Shown: positions 6,412 through 13,829 of the stretch, in pieces
Position numbering within the stretch: position 1 is the first letter of the stretch
Layout of the letters: every line of letters begins with the position of its first letter
Origin: Candidatus Sumerlaeota bacterium
Lineage (GTDB): Bacteria > Sumerlaeota > Sumerlaeia > JADFCT01
DNA: 17,658 nucleotides
Assembly: GCA_026398575.1 (NCBI GenBank)
Contig: JAPLSP010000457.1
Coordinates: 1-17,658 of the forward strand
Reading direction: 5' to 3'
Notes under the pieces: model-generated
The model's input: only the letters and a program-made list of their open reading frames with translations
Told to the model about the DNA's origin: nothing
Database searches by the model: none
Position numbers and translations under genes: made by a program

Positions 6412-7962
6412 TCACACTCCAATCCTTTCCAGAACGGCCTTCAGCGCCTTATCCGTTGCCTTGGCTTCTTCCTCCAGCGCGTTCAACTCTTCCACGATCT
6501 CCGCAAGCGGCCGGTATTCCTCGCCTGCGCCGGTGTGGATGTAGCGGCTGGGGGAGATGTTGAAGTCGTTTTTGGCGAGCTCTTCGCGGGGGACGATGCG
6601 GCTGTATTTGTCCGCTTCGCGCCACTCTTTGAAAGTTTTGGCGATGCGCGCGATGGCGTCTTCCGGGATGTAGTTCTTCGGGTCGCCCTTCAGGAATTCA
6701 GCGGAGGCGTTGATGAGAAAAACTTTTCCCCGGCGCTCTTTGGGCTTCGCCTTGTTCAGGAAGAGGATGACGCCAGGCGCGGTGGTATTGTAGAATAGAT
6801 TTTCCGGCAGGTAGATGACGCCTTCGATCAGGTCCTGCTCGACGAACCAGCGGCGCACGTCTTTTTCCTTGTTGGTGTTGGCGTTGCCCGAGCCGCGCGA
6901 GGCGGCGCCGGTGTCGAGCACGATGGCGGCGCGGCCCGCGTCGGCAAGGCTGGCGAGGATGTGCTGGACCCAGCCCCAGTCGGCCTTGTTTCCGGGGAAG
7001 CCCGCGCCCTTGGGGAAGCGGTCGCATTCGTCGGCGTCGTAGTCCTTCTCGGTGAACTCGGTCTGGTTCCACATGGGATTGGCCACCGCGCGGTCGAAGG
7101 TCTGGAGGCGGTTGCCCTTGCGGAATTTCGGATGGCGGAAGGTGTCACCGATCTCGATCTGGCCCTCCATATCATGGATGATCATGTTCATGTTGGCCAT
7201 GGCCCAGGTGGTGGGCGTGGATTCCTGGCCGTAGAGTTTGAGCGGGGCGGATTTCCGTTTGCCGGCGGCTTTGGTCTTTTCCTCCAGCGCCAGCTCGCAC
7301 TTGATGAGCAGGCCGGCCGAGCCGCAGGTGGGATCGTACACCGTCATGCCCGGCTCGGGGTCCATGATGAGCGCCATGATTTCGCCCACCTCGCCGGGCG
7401 TATAGAACTCGCCCGCGCTCTGCCCGCCGCCCTCGGCGAACTTGCGGATGAGATACTCGTAGCTGCGCCCGATGATGTCCGCCTCGACGTCGCCCAGCCC
7501 CAGGCGCTTTTCGCTGATGCGCTCGATGAGGTTGGAGAGGCGGTTGTCGTCAATATCGCGCACGCCGTGGGTGGTGGCATTGAAGTCCACGCGGTCAATG
7601 ATGCCCTTGAGCAGGGCGTTTTCATCCGCGATGGCGCGAAGGCGCGTGGTGAGCTCTTCACCGATCTTGTCGGCCAGCGTGCGGATGACGGACCAGACGG
7701 CGGCGTCGGGATTGGCCGGCTGCAGCGGTAGATAGAAGCGGACGAGTTTCTTGTCGCGCTTCACCAGAGCGAACGCCTTGGCGCGCGCGCCGACTTCTTT
7801 GGCGATGCGGTTGAGTTCGTCATCGAAGACGTCGCACAGGCGCTTGGTGAAAATGAGCGGGAGGATGTAGTCCTTGAACTTGGGCGCATCCTTCGCGCCG
7901 CGAATCGAGCACGCCGCGTCCCATATCCAGGATTCGAGCGATTTGCCGTTATTGTTTGCCAT
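6412..7962 (-). CDS. hsdM: Type I restriction-modification N6-adenine methyltransferase subunit HsdM
   Basis: A complete 516-aa HsdM, a normal length. Residues about 10-150 are the helical N-terminal HsdM_N domain (LESWIWDAACSIRGA, then FKDYILPLIFTKRLCDVFDD). The methyltransferase domain follows: FYTPGEVGEIMALIM at 187-200, the SAM-binding motif I DPTCGSAGLL at 210-219, YGQES at 244-248, and catalytic motif IV as NPMW at 295-298 (N-P-P-F/Y in most adenine methyltransferases). The C-terminal helix (residues 482-516) normally contacts HsdS. The start ATG at 7962 has a modest AGGA about 8 bases upstream, overlapping a dyad at 7971-7982. It heads the operon. It is separated from its hsdS by ~1.4 kb of remnants and a zinc-ribbon gene, whereas the two are usually adjacent. 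Confidence 0.95.
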   Translation of the reverse strand: MANNNGKSLESWIWDAACSIRGAKDAPKFKDYILPLIFTKRLCDVFDDELNRIAKEVGARAKAFALVKRDKKLVRFYLPLQPANPDAAVWSVIRTLADKIGEELTTRLRAIADENALLKGIIDRVDFNATTHGVRDIDDNRLSNLIERISEKRLGLGDVEADIIGRSYEYLIRKFAEGGGQSAGEFYTPGEVGEIMALIMDPEPGMTVYDPTCGSAGLLIKCELALEEKTKAAGKRKSAPLKLYGQESTPTTWAMANMNMIIHDMEGQIEIGDTFRHPKFRKGNRLQTFDRAVANPMWNQTEFTEKDYDADECDRFPKGAGFPGNKADWGWVQHILASLADAGRAAIVLDTGAASRGSGNANTNKEKDVRRWFVEQDLIEGVIYLPENLFYNTTAPGVILFLNKAKPKERRGKVFLINASAEFLKGDPKNYIPEDAIARIAKTFKEWREADKYSRIVPREELAKNDFNISPSRYIHTGAGEEYRPLAEIVEELNALEEEAKATDKALKAVLERIGV

Positions 7963-8315
7963 TCAGAATTCCTGAGTTCAGGTTCGTTTCTCTTGGCGTC
8001 GGAATTTGCCTGTTCTGTGAACCGGCGCGTAATGTGAATTGGCTGGCATCGCGCCGTATCCCGCGCCCAAAACAAGTGTTTGACGATAGTTACTCCCCCC
8101 GGCGAACCTCTTCAAGCGTTTTCCTGCTGATCAACCACGTCGAAGTTCAACCGATCTATTGGCGCCGGCGAAACATCTTCTCCGAGACATGTGTATCGCC
8201 TCCCTGTCGCAAAGACGATTCCTCAATGGCTTTCTTGTGTGAGATTTCTATATCCAACCGTCCGCTATTTGAGTGGAAAGATCATGAAGGGTGATTAAGC
8301 AAAAGGAGTGGAAGA
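7963..8315. other. Gene-poor gap upstream of hsdM
   Basis: No convincing gene is seen in these ~350 bases. Open frames here have no recognisable sequence and no good start signals. The region should contain the promoter of the hsdM operon (minus strand) and of the winged-helix fragment (plus strand). I could not pick out a clear -35/-10 pair for either. The only structure I trust is the short dyad beside the hsdM start. Confidence 0.5.
7971..7982. promoter_or_regulatory. Short dyad overlapping the hsdM Shine-Dalgarno
   Basis: CCTGAGTTCAGG has 5-bp inverted arms around a 2-bp centre. It lies 8-20 bases upstream of the hsdM ATG and overlaps the AGGA used for translation. It could be a repressor half-site pair controlling methyltransferase expression, but a dyad this short can arise by chance. 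Confidence 0.25.
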
Positions 8316-8505
8316 ATGGCAGTCCTCCGGCTCATAAGAAATGATCATGCTTTTCTGCGCTGCTTGGCGGACTATCGGGTTTTGACAACGGAGCAAGCGA
8401 CCGTCCTGTGTTTTAGCAGGGAGAAAGTAGCGAGAAGGCGGTTGCTCCAGCTAAAAGAGGCTGGGTTGCTTGGAGTAGGGAATAGAGTGTACGGGCGGGG
8501 ACGGG
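8316..8505 (+). pseudogene. Truncated winged-helix (replication-relaxation-like) N-terminal fragment
   Basis: The ATG at 8316 is preceded by a good AAGGAG Shine-Dalgarno. The first ~63 residues (MAVLRLIRNDHAFLRCLADY, then RVLTTEQATVLCF, then RRRLLQLKEAGLL, then GNRVYGRGR) read as a winged-helix domain like the start of replication-relaxation family proteins of plasmids and integrative elements. After about 8505 the frame stays open to 8681, but that part is the antisense of the GH5 C-terminus and is not conserved protein. The full-length family is several times longer, so the gene has lost most of its 3' part at a recombination junction. The family assignment is moderate; the truncation is clearer. 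Confidence 0.5.
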
Positions 8506-9568
8506 CCAGCGCGTCGGTGATGTATTTCCGCTCGACGCGCCCGACGGCGTCGGTGTCCGAGAAGATGGCCCAGGTGAACGGAGCCGGCTGCGCCTTCGAC
8601 GTGAGTGGCGTTCGTGTGCCGCAAAACCAAGCTTTGATCGCGCCGATGCCGCGATGGTCCAGCGCGCCGGCGGTCGTCTGATAAACCCTGGTGTAGCGCG
8701 TCTGCTTCTCCAGACTGGCATCCGTCGCCAGGGGAGTTGCCGGTCCCCATTCGCCAATCAGGAGAGGCGCATGGGATAGCGCCGCCTCGCTGGCATAGCT
8801 GTCGAGTGTTTTGGCCATTAAGGCCATATCCATGTGGTACAGGTGCGGCGCATAGATGACTCGGTCGCGCCCGAACGGCTCCTTCATCGGCTCAAATGGA
8901 TTGACGCCCTTTTTCCGATCCTCCTGGTTCAGGAACAGCGGCTGGTAGAGCGCCCACTTGCCGGGGCTGACGGCATGCATGGCATCGGCCAGTCGGCGCA
9001 GCGCCGGGAGGAGGCGTTCACGGCAGCAACGTTCGTAGTCCGCATCGAGCCCTCGCTGCGGCTCGTTGAGCAGGTCATAGCCGAACACCGACGGCTCGTC
9101 CTTGTAGCGAATCCAGACCTTGTTCCATGCCGCCAGCACCGCGTCCTGACTTCCATCGGAATTGCGCCAGAGCGCATCCCACTGTTCGGCGCCGAAGGGC
9201 CGGACGTCGTACACGACCAGCTTGAAAATGGTCTTGAGCCCGGCCTCCCGGCCCATGCGGACCATCCCGTCGAGTTGCCCGAGGTAGGCGCTATCCGCCT
9301 TTTTGACCGGCCAGCCGCCCAGCCGTCCGAGCGCCGTGCGGATCACCTGGAAGTTGGCCCCCATGCGGACCATGCGCCGGTAGTCGTCCGGGGTGTATTG
9401 GATAGTCCCCTTTCCGTCCTCGGTGATGGCGACATAACCGCCCGGGACAATCTCACGCCCCTGTTCATCGCGTATGCCACCGCCGGTCGGGCCGCCTTCT
9501 TCGAGAGTCCATGCAGCCACCGGAACCAGCAGCAGGGCGGTGAGGATTAGCGCTGGAAATTGTCTCAT
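8372..9568 (-). CDS. Secreted GH5-family glycoside hydrolase, 3' end replaced at a junction
   Basis: I take the ATG at 9568 as start (398 aa) because it gives a clean signal peptide (MRQFPALILTALLLVPVAAW). The frame extends to 9694 without recognisable protein. It is a TIM-barrel of clan GH-A: GYDLLNEPQRG at 163-173 holds the acid/base candidate E169, PHLYH at 241-245 is the conserved substrate-site histidine region, and LLIGEWGP at 269-276 holds the nucleophile candidate E273. GH5 enzymes cleave beta-linked glucans, mannans or glycolipid glycans; the substrate cannot be read from sequence. Native sequence seems to end at about residue 357 (KYITDALARP). The last ~40 residues (to the TAG at 8372) are read from the antisense of the winged-helix fragment. 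The enzyme may be active if the lost tail is dispensable. It lies downstream of the GH106 gene on the same strand. Confidence 0.82.
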   Translation of the reverse strand: MRQFPALILTALLLVPVAAWTLEEGGPTGGGIRDEQGREIVPGGYVAITEDGKGTIQYTPDDYRRMVRMGANFQVIRTALGRLGGWPVKKADSAYLGQLDGMVRMGREAGLKTIFKLVVYDVRPFGAEQWDALWRNSDGSQDAVLAAWNKVWIRYKDEPSVFGYDLLNEPQRGLDADYERCCRERLLPALRRLADAMHAVSPGKWALYQPLFLNQEDRKKGVNPFEPMKEPFGRDRVIYAPHLYHMDMALMAKTLDSYASEAALSHAPLLIGEWGPATPLATDASLEKQTRYTRVYQTTAGALDHRGIGAIKAWFCGTRTPLTSKAQPAPFTWAIFSDTDAVGRVERKYITDALARPRPYTLFPTPSNPASFSWSNRLLATFSLLKHRTVACSVVKTR

Positions 9569-9660
9569 TTGGAATTTCCAGTGGTTGATTTCTTTGGCGT
9601 CCCGACCAGTAACGCTTTGATCACCCCGGCAAGCTGTTTTGGATAATCGGATATTTTCAT
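9565..9660 (-). pseudogene. Possible 3' remnant of an alpha/beta-hydrolase-like gene
   Basis: Between the two hydrolase genes, one minus-strand frame reads DHAYMKISDYPKQLAGVIKA then LLVGTPKKSTTGNSK and ends in a TGA that overlaps the GH5 ATG as ATGA. The pattern of a DH followed by an amphipathic helix of Y-P-K-Q-L-A-x-V-I-K-A-L-L type resembles the C-terminal end of alpha/beta hydrolases after the catalytic histidine. Only about 31-40 codons are left, the frame is closed upstream, and the GH106 stop lies at 9702. I suggest a deletion joined the GH106 and GH5 genes and left this scar. Chance cannot be excluded at this length. Confidence 0.3.
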
Positions 9661-9699
9661 GTAAGCATGGTCGGCAGCGGTGTGTTGGTCTCATGTGTT

Positions 9700-12600
9700 T
9701 CAGAATTCTTTAACCGGGATCAACTCCGCCGTCTGCAGTGTCACCGGGCCGAGCAGACCGGACGGCAGCAGCGCGTCGTCCTTCGCATAGACATCCTTGC
9801 GCGTGCAGAAGGCGATGCGGCCACTGGGACGCGGCTTGCCTTCGACTAGCCAATCCGGCCATTTCGCCGGATAGGCGCCTCGCCGCCGCTGTTGGCTCCA
9901 CTCGATGTCGTCGGGCAAAGCGGCATCGCCGATCATGCGGTTGCGCCAGAGATTCGTGACGCGAACGACGAGACGATTGGCGCCGGCCTTGGCGACGCCG
10001 TCCACGCGCGGGCGGAAAGGCGGCTTCCAGAAAATCCCCAGGCTGCGCCCGTTCAACTCGATCTCGGCCATCACCGAGACTTCGCCCAGGTCGAGATAAA
10101 GCTCATGGTCCGCGCCCAACAGGCTGGCTGGAATCTCGATCTCCTTTTCATAGGTCGCCGTGCCGGAGAAGAACCGGATGCCTGGTGTAGCGTGTTCCGA
10201 CCACGAGATCAACTGGTCGAGCTTTGCTGTGGCTGGCGCGCCCAGTCCTGGTGGGAAACTCACCTGCCACGGGCCCGTCACAGCCACTGGATCGGGCGCC
10301 GCCGATGCTTTGATCTCCACGCGCCGGCCGTCGTTGAAAACCACCGTGCGCGTTCCCGGCGTCCAATAGCGCGCGAACATCTTGCCGTCGGCCGTCCGTT
10401 CCAATTCGAGCGTGGGGGCGGCGGGCGCCGCCGCTCCGGGCCGATTGGCGGCCAGCGCGGCGACTTCACGCGCCGTGAGCGCGCGCTCGAAAAGCTGGGG
10501 CGCCGAACGCTGCCCGCGGAAGGCCGGCCCCGTGGTGGCGGCGGTGGCGTGAACGACGTGCGGTCCTTTCGCTCCTTGCCGAACCTCGGCGCCATTTATG
10601 AACAGTCGCGGCGTTCCGGCGGCATAAACCAGCGCCAGATGCGTCCAATCTTTGATCTCAGTGGCGTGCGTGATCACAGCCGGAGCGTAGCGCGCGGAGT
10701 GTTCGAAGACGCAGACGCCGTTGCGCCCCACACCGAGGCCGCACCCGGCATGGCCTTCGCCAAACAACAGATGGCCGGGTTGCGCATGGACTGCCCAGTT
10801 CTGCCCCGCAAATGCGACCGCCTGTTTGCGTTCAGCGGGCAGCGGGGTATCGCCTTCCGGCTTCACCCACAGGCTCAAGGTAAACGTTTCTTTGGCGGAC
10901 GCCACGCCAGCCGCTGATATCGGCGCCGTGCGATTGACAGCAACGCTGCTGGTTTGCTCCGCCGCGATGTACACGACGTGTCGTGCCGGCGCAGGCTCGC
11001 GGAAGACGACGAAGACGGAACCGTTCGCCTCCAGCCGCAACGGCATCGCCGTGCGATCGCCTTCGATGCTGAACATACCCGGACGCGTAATCCCGCCCGT
11101 TGCCGGATCCCACAACTCCGGCGCGCGCCCGGCGACCCTGAATATGGCGCTGATGTCTTCAGCGCGCTCCTTCTGATTCGACACAAAATAGACTTCGGTC
11201 CCGCCCGCGCGCCGATGCGTGAAGAGAACTTCCGCATCCGGCGAAGAAGCGCGCCATTCGAAATCCGGCGCCAGACCGATGCGCTTGAAGAGATCCTCAA
11301 ACGTGACGCCGCTGGAAACGCGTCCGCCCGCGCCGCCCCAGAGTTCCTCCGCAAGCTGGCGCACAGTTTGGTCGCCGTCGCCGGCATCGCGCAGGCTCGG
11401 CGATTGTTTGGGTCTCGGTCCCAGCGCCACCGCCCCTGCGGCGACCAGTTCGCGGACCTTCTTCAAAATCGCGGGCCGCATCGTCGGTAGGTTGGGTAAC
11501 AGCAACACGCGATACTGCGTTCCGCTTGGCAGAACGATGCGCCCGTTTTCCACGCGCGCATCCATCACCGTCCGCGCGTCGCAGCCGTCAAAGTCGTAGC
11601 CCGGCGGCAGTATGGGACGCAGCTCGTCGCGCCACGCGATGCGGTTGGGCACGTCCTCGCCGACGAAGAACAGCACGTCGGCCGCCGGGCGCCCCTCGCG
11701 CAGCAGATGATTGCAGCGGGTCAGGTACTCCATCCACGCGCGGCCCGGCGCCCACCACGTGTTGGCGCGATTGAAATTCAGCCCCCACGAAGCGAACGTG
11801 AATCCCGGCCCCGTGGCGCGATACGGCTGGTGCGCGAAGGTGTGAAAGACAAACTGGTTGACGCCGGCGCAAAACGCCCGGTCGCCCAGCGGCTTCATGC
11901 TGAAAGGATGATTGTTCCAGCCGGCGGCATCGCCGCCCGAGGTGTATGCCTCGGCGGCGATCACGGGCCGGCCCGCCGTGTGCGCGATGGACGAAGCCAC
12001 CTTGTTGTCCACGCGCACGCCCTGGCCCGTCCCGCGGTCGTTCCAGAACTCGCCCATCGGCACGGCGCAGTTGCGCATGCTGGCCACATCGTAGAGGAAT
12101 TGCTGGCGCCCTGTGGATTCGCCGACGTAGGTCAGGCCTTTCTCTCCGGCGAACCGCGCCACCACGCCGAGGTAACTCTCTGAAAATTGATCGGATAAAA
12201 ACCGCCGCCAGTCCCACAAAGCGCGTTCCGAGACATCCGCGCTGTCCACGATCCAACCTTCCAGCAGCGCCGGCAGAAACGGCAGGAGGTCGTAGCCGAC
12301 GCGCTCGCGGAAACGCCGCTCAAAGCCGGCAGTCCAGTTCTGAATGCCGCATTCCCAACTGTCCACCTCCATGGCCGCGAACGTCTTGCCGGCTGCCGGG
12401 CCGACCCGCTGCAGCAGTTTGCCGACGTATTGTTCCAGATGAAAGCGCACGGCTTTCGGGTCCAGCTTGTCGCACTCCAGGCCACGGCCCTCGGGCGTGG
12501 CCGGCGAGACGCGATGGCCGTTGCTCGTGAAGCCCACGCGCAGGATGCGCCAGCGGCCCGGCGGCGCCTGCCATTTCAGGCGGCCGTCCTTATCCATCAG

Positions 12601-13695
12601 CGCGGTCAGATTCGCGACTGCGCCGCGCGCCACCACGAGTTCGTTCGCCAGCGCGCGTCCGCGATCCGGTCCCGGATACGCGTCATGGTGACGGCGCTCG
12701 GCGCCGTGGCCCCGGCTCCGCAGGCGCGTGGCTTTGGCCTCCGCGAAATGCACGCGGGCCGTTTCGCTCAACTCAATCTCGCCGATGCTCACCGGCCACG
12801 GGTTGCTGAACCGAAGGCGGAACACTTTGCCAGTCGCCTCTTCGCAGGCGGCGGTGATCGCTCCGCCGCCGATCATGTCCCAGTTAGCCGTGAACGAGCC
12901 GACGGGACGAAACCTGGCGCCGTCATCCGACACCTCCATCTGAATGGGAAAATCCTCCTCCCAACGATGGGGCGCGGCGTTGTGGCAGACGACCGAGCGC
13001 ACCGTCCGTGGCTTGGCGAACACGAACTCCACCGTGTTGGCGTCCGCCGCAGCGGGAAACTCGGCTTTCGTCTGCGGCTTGCCGTCGGCGAGCTTGTCCA
13101 GTTCCGCCGGCTTGAGCGTCCCGCGCAGCGTTGTCTCCGTGCCCGGTCCGGTCAGGCGCTCGCCCTGCGGCAATGGAAACGCGATGACGGCGATATCGCG
13201 GTAGAAATCCTCCTTCGCCACCGGTTGCGCCAGCACCGCGTCGAACAGCGTTCCGCCGGGCGCGTCAGTCGCCGTCCACGTTAATTCCTTCATCGAAGTC
13301 TCGGCGTTCATCCACGGCCCGCCGCTTTGCGAAAAGCCGTCGCAATTGTGGACGCCGAACTTCAAGCCGAGCCGTTCCGCCTCATGAACGGTGTGATCCA
13401 TCATCTCCAGCCAACGCGGCTGCATGAACCGCACTTCGCCCTGCGGCATCCCAACGCCGCAGTTGAAAAGATACGCGCCGCCGAGACCGGCCTGCTTCAT
13501 CGCCTCAAGGTCGCCGGTGATTCCCTCGCGCGTGATGTTCCCATCCAGCCAATGCCACCACGTCAGAGGCTTGGCCGAATCAGGCGGAGTCACAAACGCG
13601 CGCTCCAGGCCATCGCCGGACGGGGCTGACTGGCTGTCGGCGGCGTGGAGCGCGGCCGGCGATACAAGCAGTAGTGCGATCAGTAGGTGTCTCAT
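9700..13695 (-). CDS. Secreted GH106-type alpha-L-rhamnosidase with inserted LamG-like domain
   Basis: I choose the ATG at 13695 (1331 aa): it has AAGGG upstream and a typical signal peptide (MRHLLIALLLVSPAALHAAD, likely cut near 18-19). Sequence further upstream is open but not protein-like. The catalytic region, about 30-905, starts with the GH106 hallmark TWWHWLDGNITREGI (45-59) and TGDLEAMKQAGLGGAYLF. Acidic positions in well-conserved blocks include MEVDSWECG (442-450), VGESTG (524-529), MGEFW (547-551) and AAEAYTSGG (580-588), candidates for catalysis. Residues about 912-1085 form a LamG/concanavalin-like module (FTLSLWVKPEG, then WTHLALVYAAGTPRLFINGA). About 1138-1325 is a beta-sandwich like the sugar-binding domain of GH2 enzymes (GPWQVSFPPG, then GTATYEKEIEIP, then LNGRSLGIFWKPPF). 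The enzyme should release rhamnose from plant pectins or glycosides outside the cytoplasm. Confidence 0.85.
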   Translation of the reverse strand: MRHLLIALLLVSPAALHAADSQSAPSGDGLERAFVTPPDSAKPLTWWHWLDGNITREGITGDLEAMKQAGLGGAYLFNCGVGMPQGEVRFMQPRWLEMMDHTVHEAERLGLKFGVHNCDGFSQSGGPWMNAETSMKELTWTATDAPGGTLFDAVLAQPVAKEDFYRDIAVIAFPLPQGERLTGPGTETTLRGTLKPAELDKLADGKPQTKAEFPAAADANTVEFVFAKPRTVRSVVCHNAAPHRWEEDFPIQMEVSDDGARFRPVGSFTANWDMIGGGAITAACEEATGKVFRLRFSNPWPVSIGEIELSETARVHFAEAKATRLRSRGHGAERRHHDAYPGPDRGRALANELVVARGAVANLTALMDKDGRLKWQAPPGRWRILRVGFTSNGHRVSPATPEGRGLECDKLDPKAVRFHLEQYVGKLLQRVGPAAGKTFAAMEVDSWECGIQNWTAGFERRFRERVGYDLLPFLPALLEGWIVDSADVSERALWDWRRFLSDQFSESYLGVVARFAGEKGLTYVGESTGRQQFLYDVASMRNCAVPMGEFWNDRGTGQGVRVDNKVASSIAHTAGRPVIAAEAYTSGGDAAGWNNHPFSMKPLGDRAFCAGVNQFVFHTFAHQPYRATGPGFTFASWGLNFNRANTWWAPGRAWMEYLTRCNHLLREGRPAADVLFFVGEDVPNRIAWRDELRPILPPGYDFDGCDARTVMDARVENGRIVLPSGTQYRVLLLPNLPTMRPAILKKVRELVAAGAVALGPRPKQSPSLRDAGDGDQTVRQLAEELWGGAGGRVSSGVTFEDLFKRIGLAPDFEWRASSPDAEVLFTHRRAGGTEVYFVSNQKERAEDISAIFRVAGRAPELWDPATGGITRPGMFSIEGDRTAMPLRLEANGSVFVVFREPAPARHVVYIAAEQTSSVAVNRTAPISAAGVASAKETFTLSLWVKPEGDTPLPAERKQAVAFAGQNWAVHAQPGHLLFGEGHAGCGLGVGRNGVCVFEHSARYAPAVITHATEIKDWTHLALVYAAGTPRLFINGAEVRQGAKGPHVVHATAATTGPAFRGQRSAPQLFERALTAREVAALAANRPGAAAPAAPTLELERTADGKMFARYWTPGTRTVVFNDGRRVEIKASAAPDPVAVTGPWQVSFPPGLGAPATAKLDQLISWSEHATPGIRFFSGTATYEKEIEIPASLLGADHELYLDLGEVSVMAEIELNGRSLGIFWKPPFRPRVDGVAKAGANRLVVRVTNLWRNRMIGDAALPDDIEWSQQRRRGAYPAKWPDWLVEGKPRPSGRIAFCTRKDVYAKDDALLPSGLLGPVTLQTAELIPVKEF

Positions 13696-13777
13696 AGGCG
13701 CCCTTTCGGAATGATAACGCCGGCTTTGGGGCGTCATTATGCGGGAAATACTCACTCTTCGCATACGTTCAGAGATG

Positions 13778-13794
13778 TGCGGAATGATCCCGCA
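13778..13794. promoter_or_regulatory. 17-bp near-perfect dyad upstream of the GH106 gene
   Basis: TGCGGAATGATCCCGCA is an inverted repeat with 7 of 8 arm positions paired around a central G, 83 bases upstream of the GH106 start. Its size and symmetry suit a dimeric transcription factor site. No regulator gene lies next to it in the window. Confidence 0.35.
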
Positions 13795-13807
13795 GGCGAA
13801 TCTAGCC

Positions 13808-13817
13808 AAAGCGCTTT
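13808..13817. promoter_or_regulatory. Candidate LacI-family operator AAAGCGCTTT
   Basis: A perfect 10-bp palindrome with the AANCGNTT-like core bound by LacI/GalR-family sugar regulators, 113 bases upstream of the GH106 start. A second AGCGCT core at 13873-13878 is centred 63 bp away, about six helical turns, which would suit looping. The assignment rests on similarity to the LacI-family consensus only. Confidence 0.35.
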
Positions 13818-13829
13818 TATTTGTCCTCC

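Larger units (their letters stand above)
5558..6415 (-). pseudogene. Decayed AlbA_2-type ATP-binding / winged-helix gene remnant
   Basis: An open frame of 285 codons begins with GTG overlapping the hsdM stop (GTGA), but it is a mosaic. Residues about 11-33 (IAKYSERMGAGTGDMITRCR) match the end of the GHKL ATPase part of AlbA_2 (Schlafen-like) ATP-binding proteins; the N-terminal domains are missing. Just before the 12-nt repeat array the meaningful frame shifts. The other minus-strand frame continues as (VTDP)n, then VEVLLRLLAKADALGNAAI and LKDCTHLRHRYIAPALAGEL then IEPTIPD (6146 to about 5994), the winged-helix end of this family. After the REP cluster the original frame resumes with NFGLVQPGIPYKPNSRLQKY then RLTAKGREWLATEDAKG, again winged-helix-like. 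I conclude that the gene has lost its N-terminus, acquired a frameshift and been interrupted by REPs. Expression of the mosaic ORF cannot be excluded. Confidence 0.6.

Noticed and set aside
6961..7731. 256-codon plus-strand open frame
   Set aside because: It lies wholly antisense to the well-supported hsdM gene and reflects its GC-rich third positions; the translation has no recognisable domain.
7956..8294. 112-codon plus-strand open frame upstream of hsdM
   Set aside because: It starts inside hsdM antisense, has no ribosome site and no recognisable sequence.
8834..9550. 238-codon plus-strand open frame opposite the GH5 gene
   Set aside because: It is antisense to a gene with a signal peptide and both GH5 catalytic motifs, with no family resemblance of its own.
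9892..10917. 341-codon plus-strand open frame and other long frames opposite the GH106 gene
   Set aside because: These are shadows of the GC-rich GH106 reading frame, rich in R/A/G/P, without start signals or domains.
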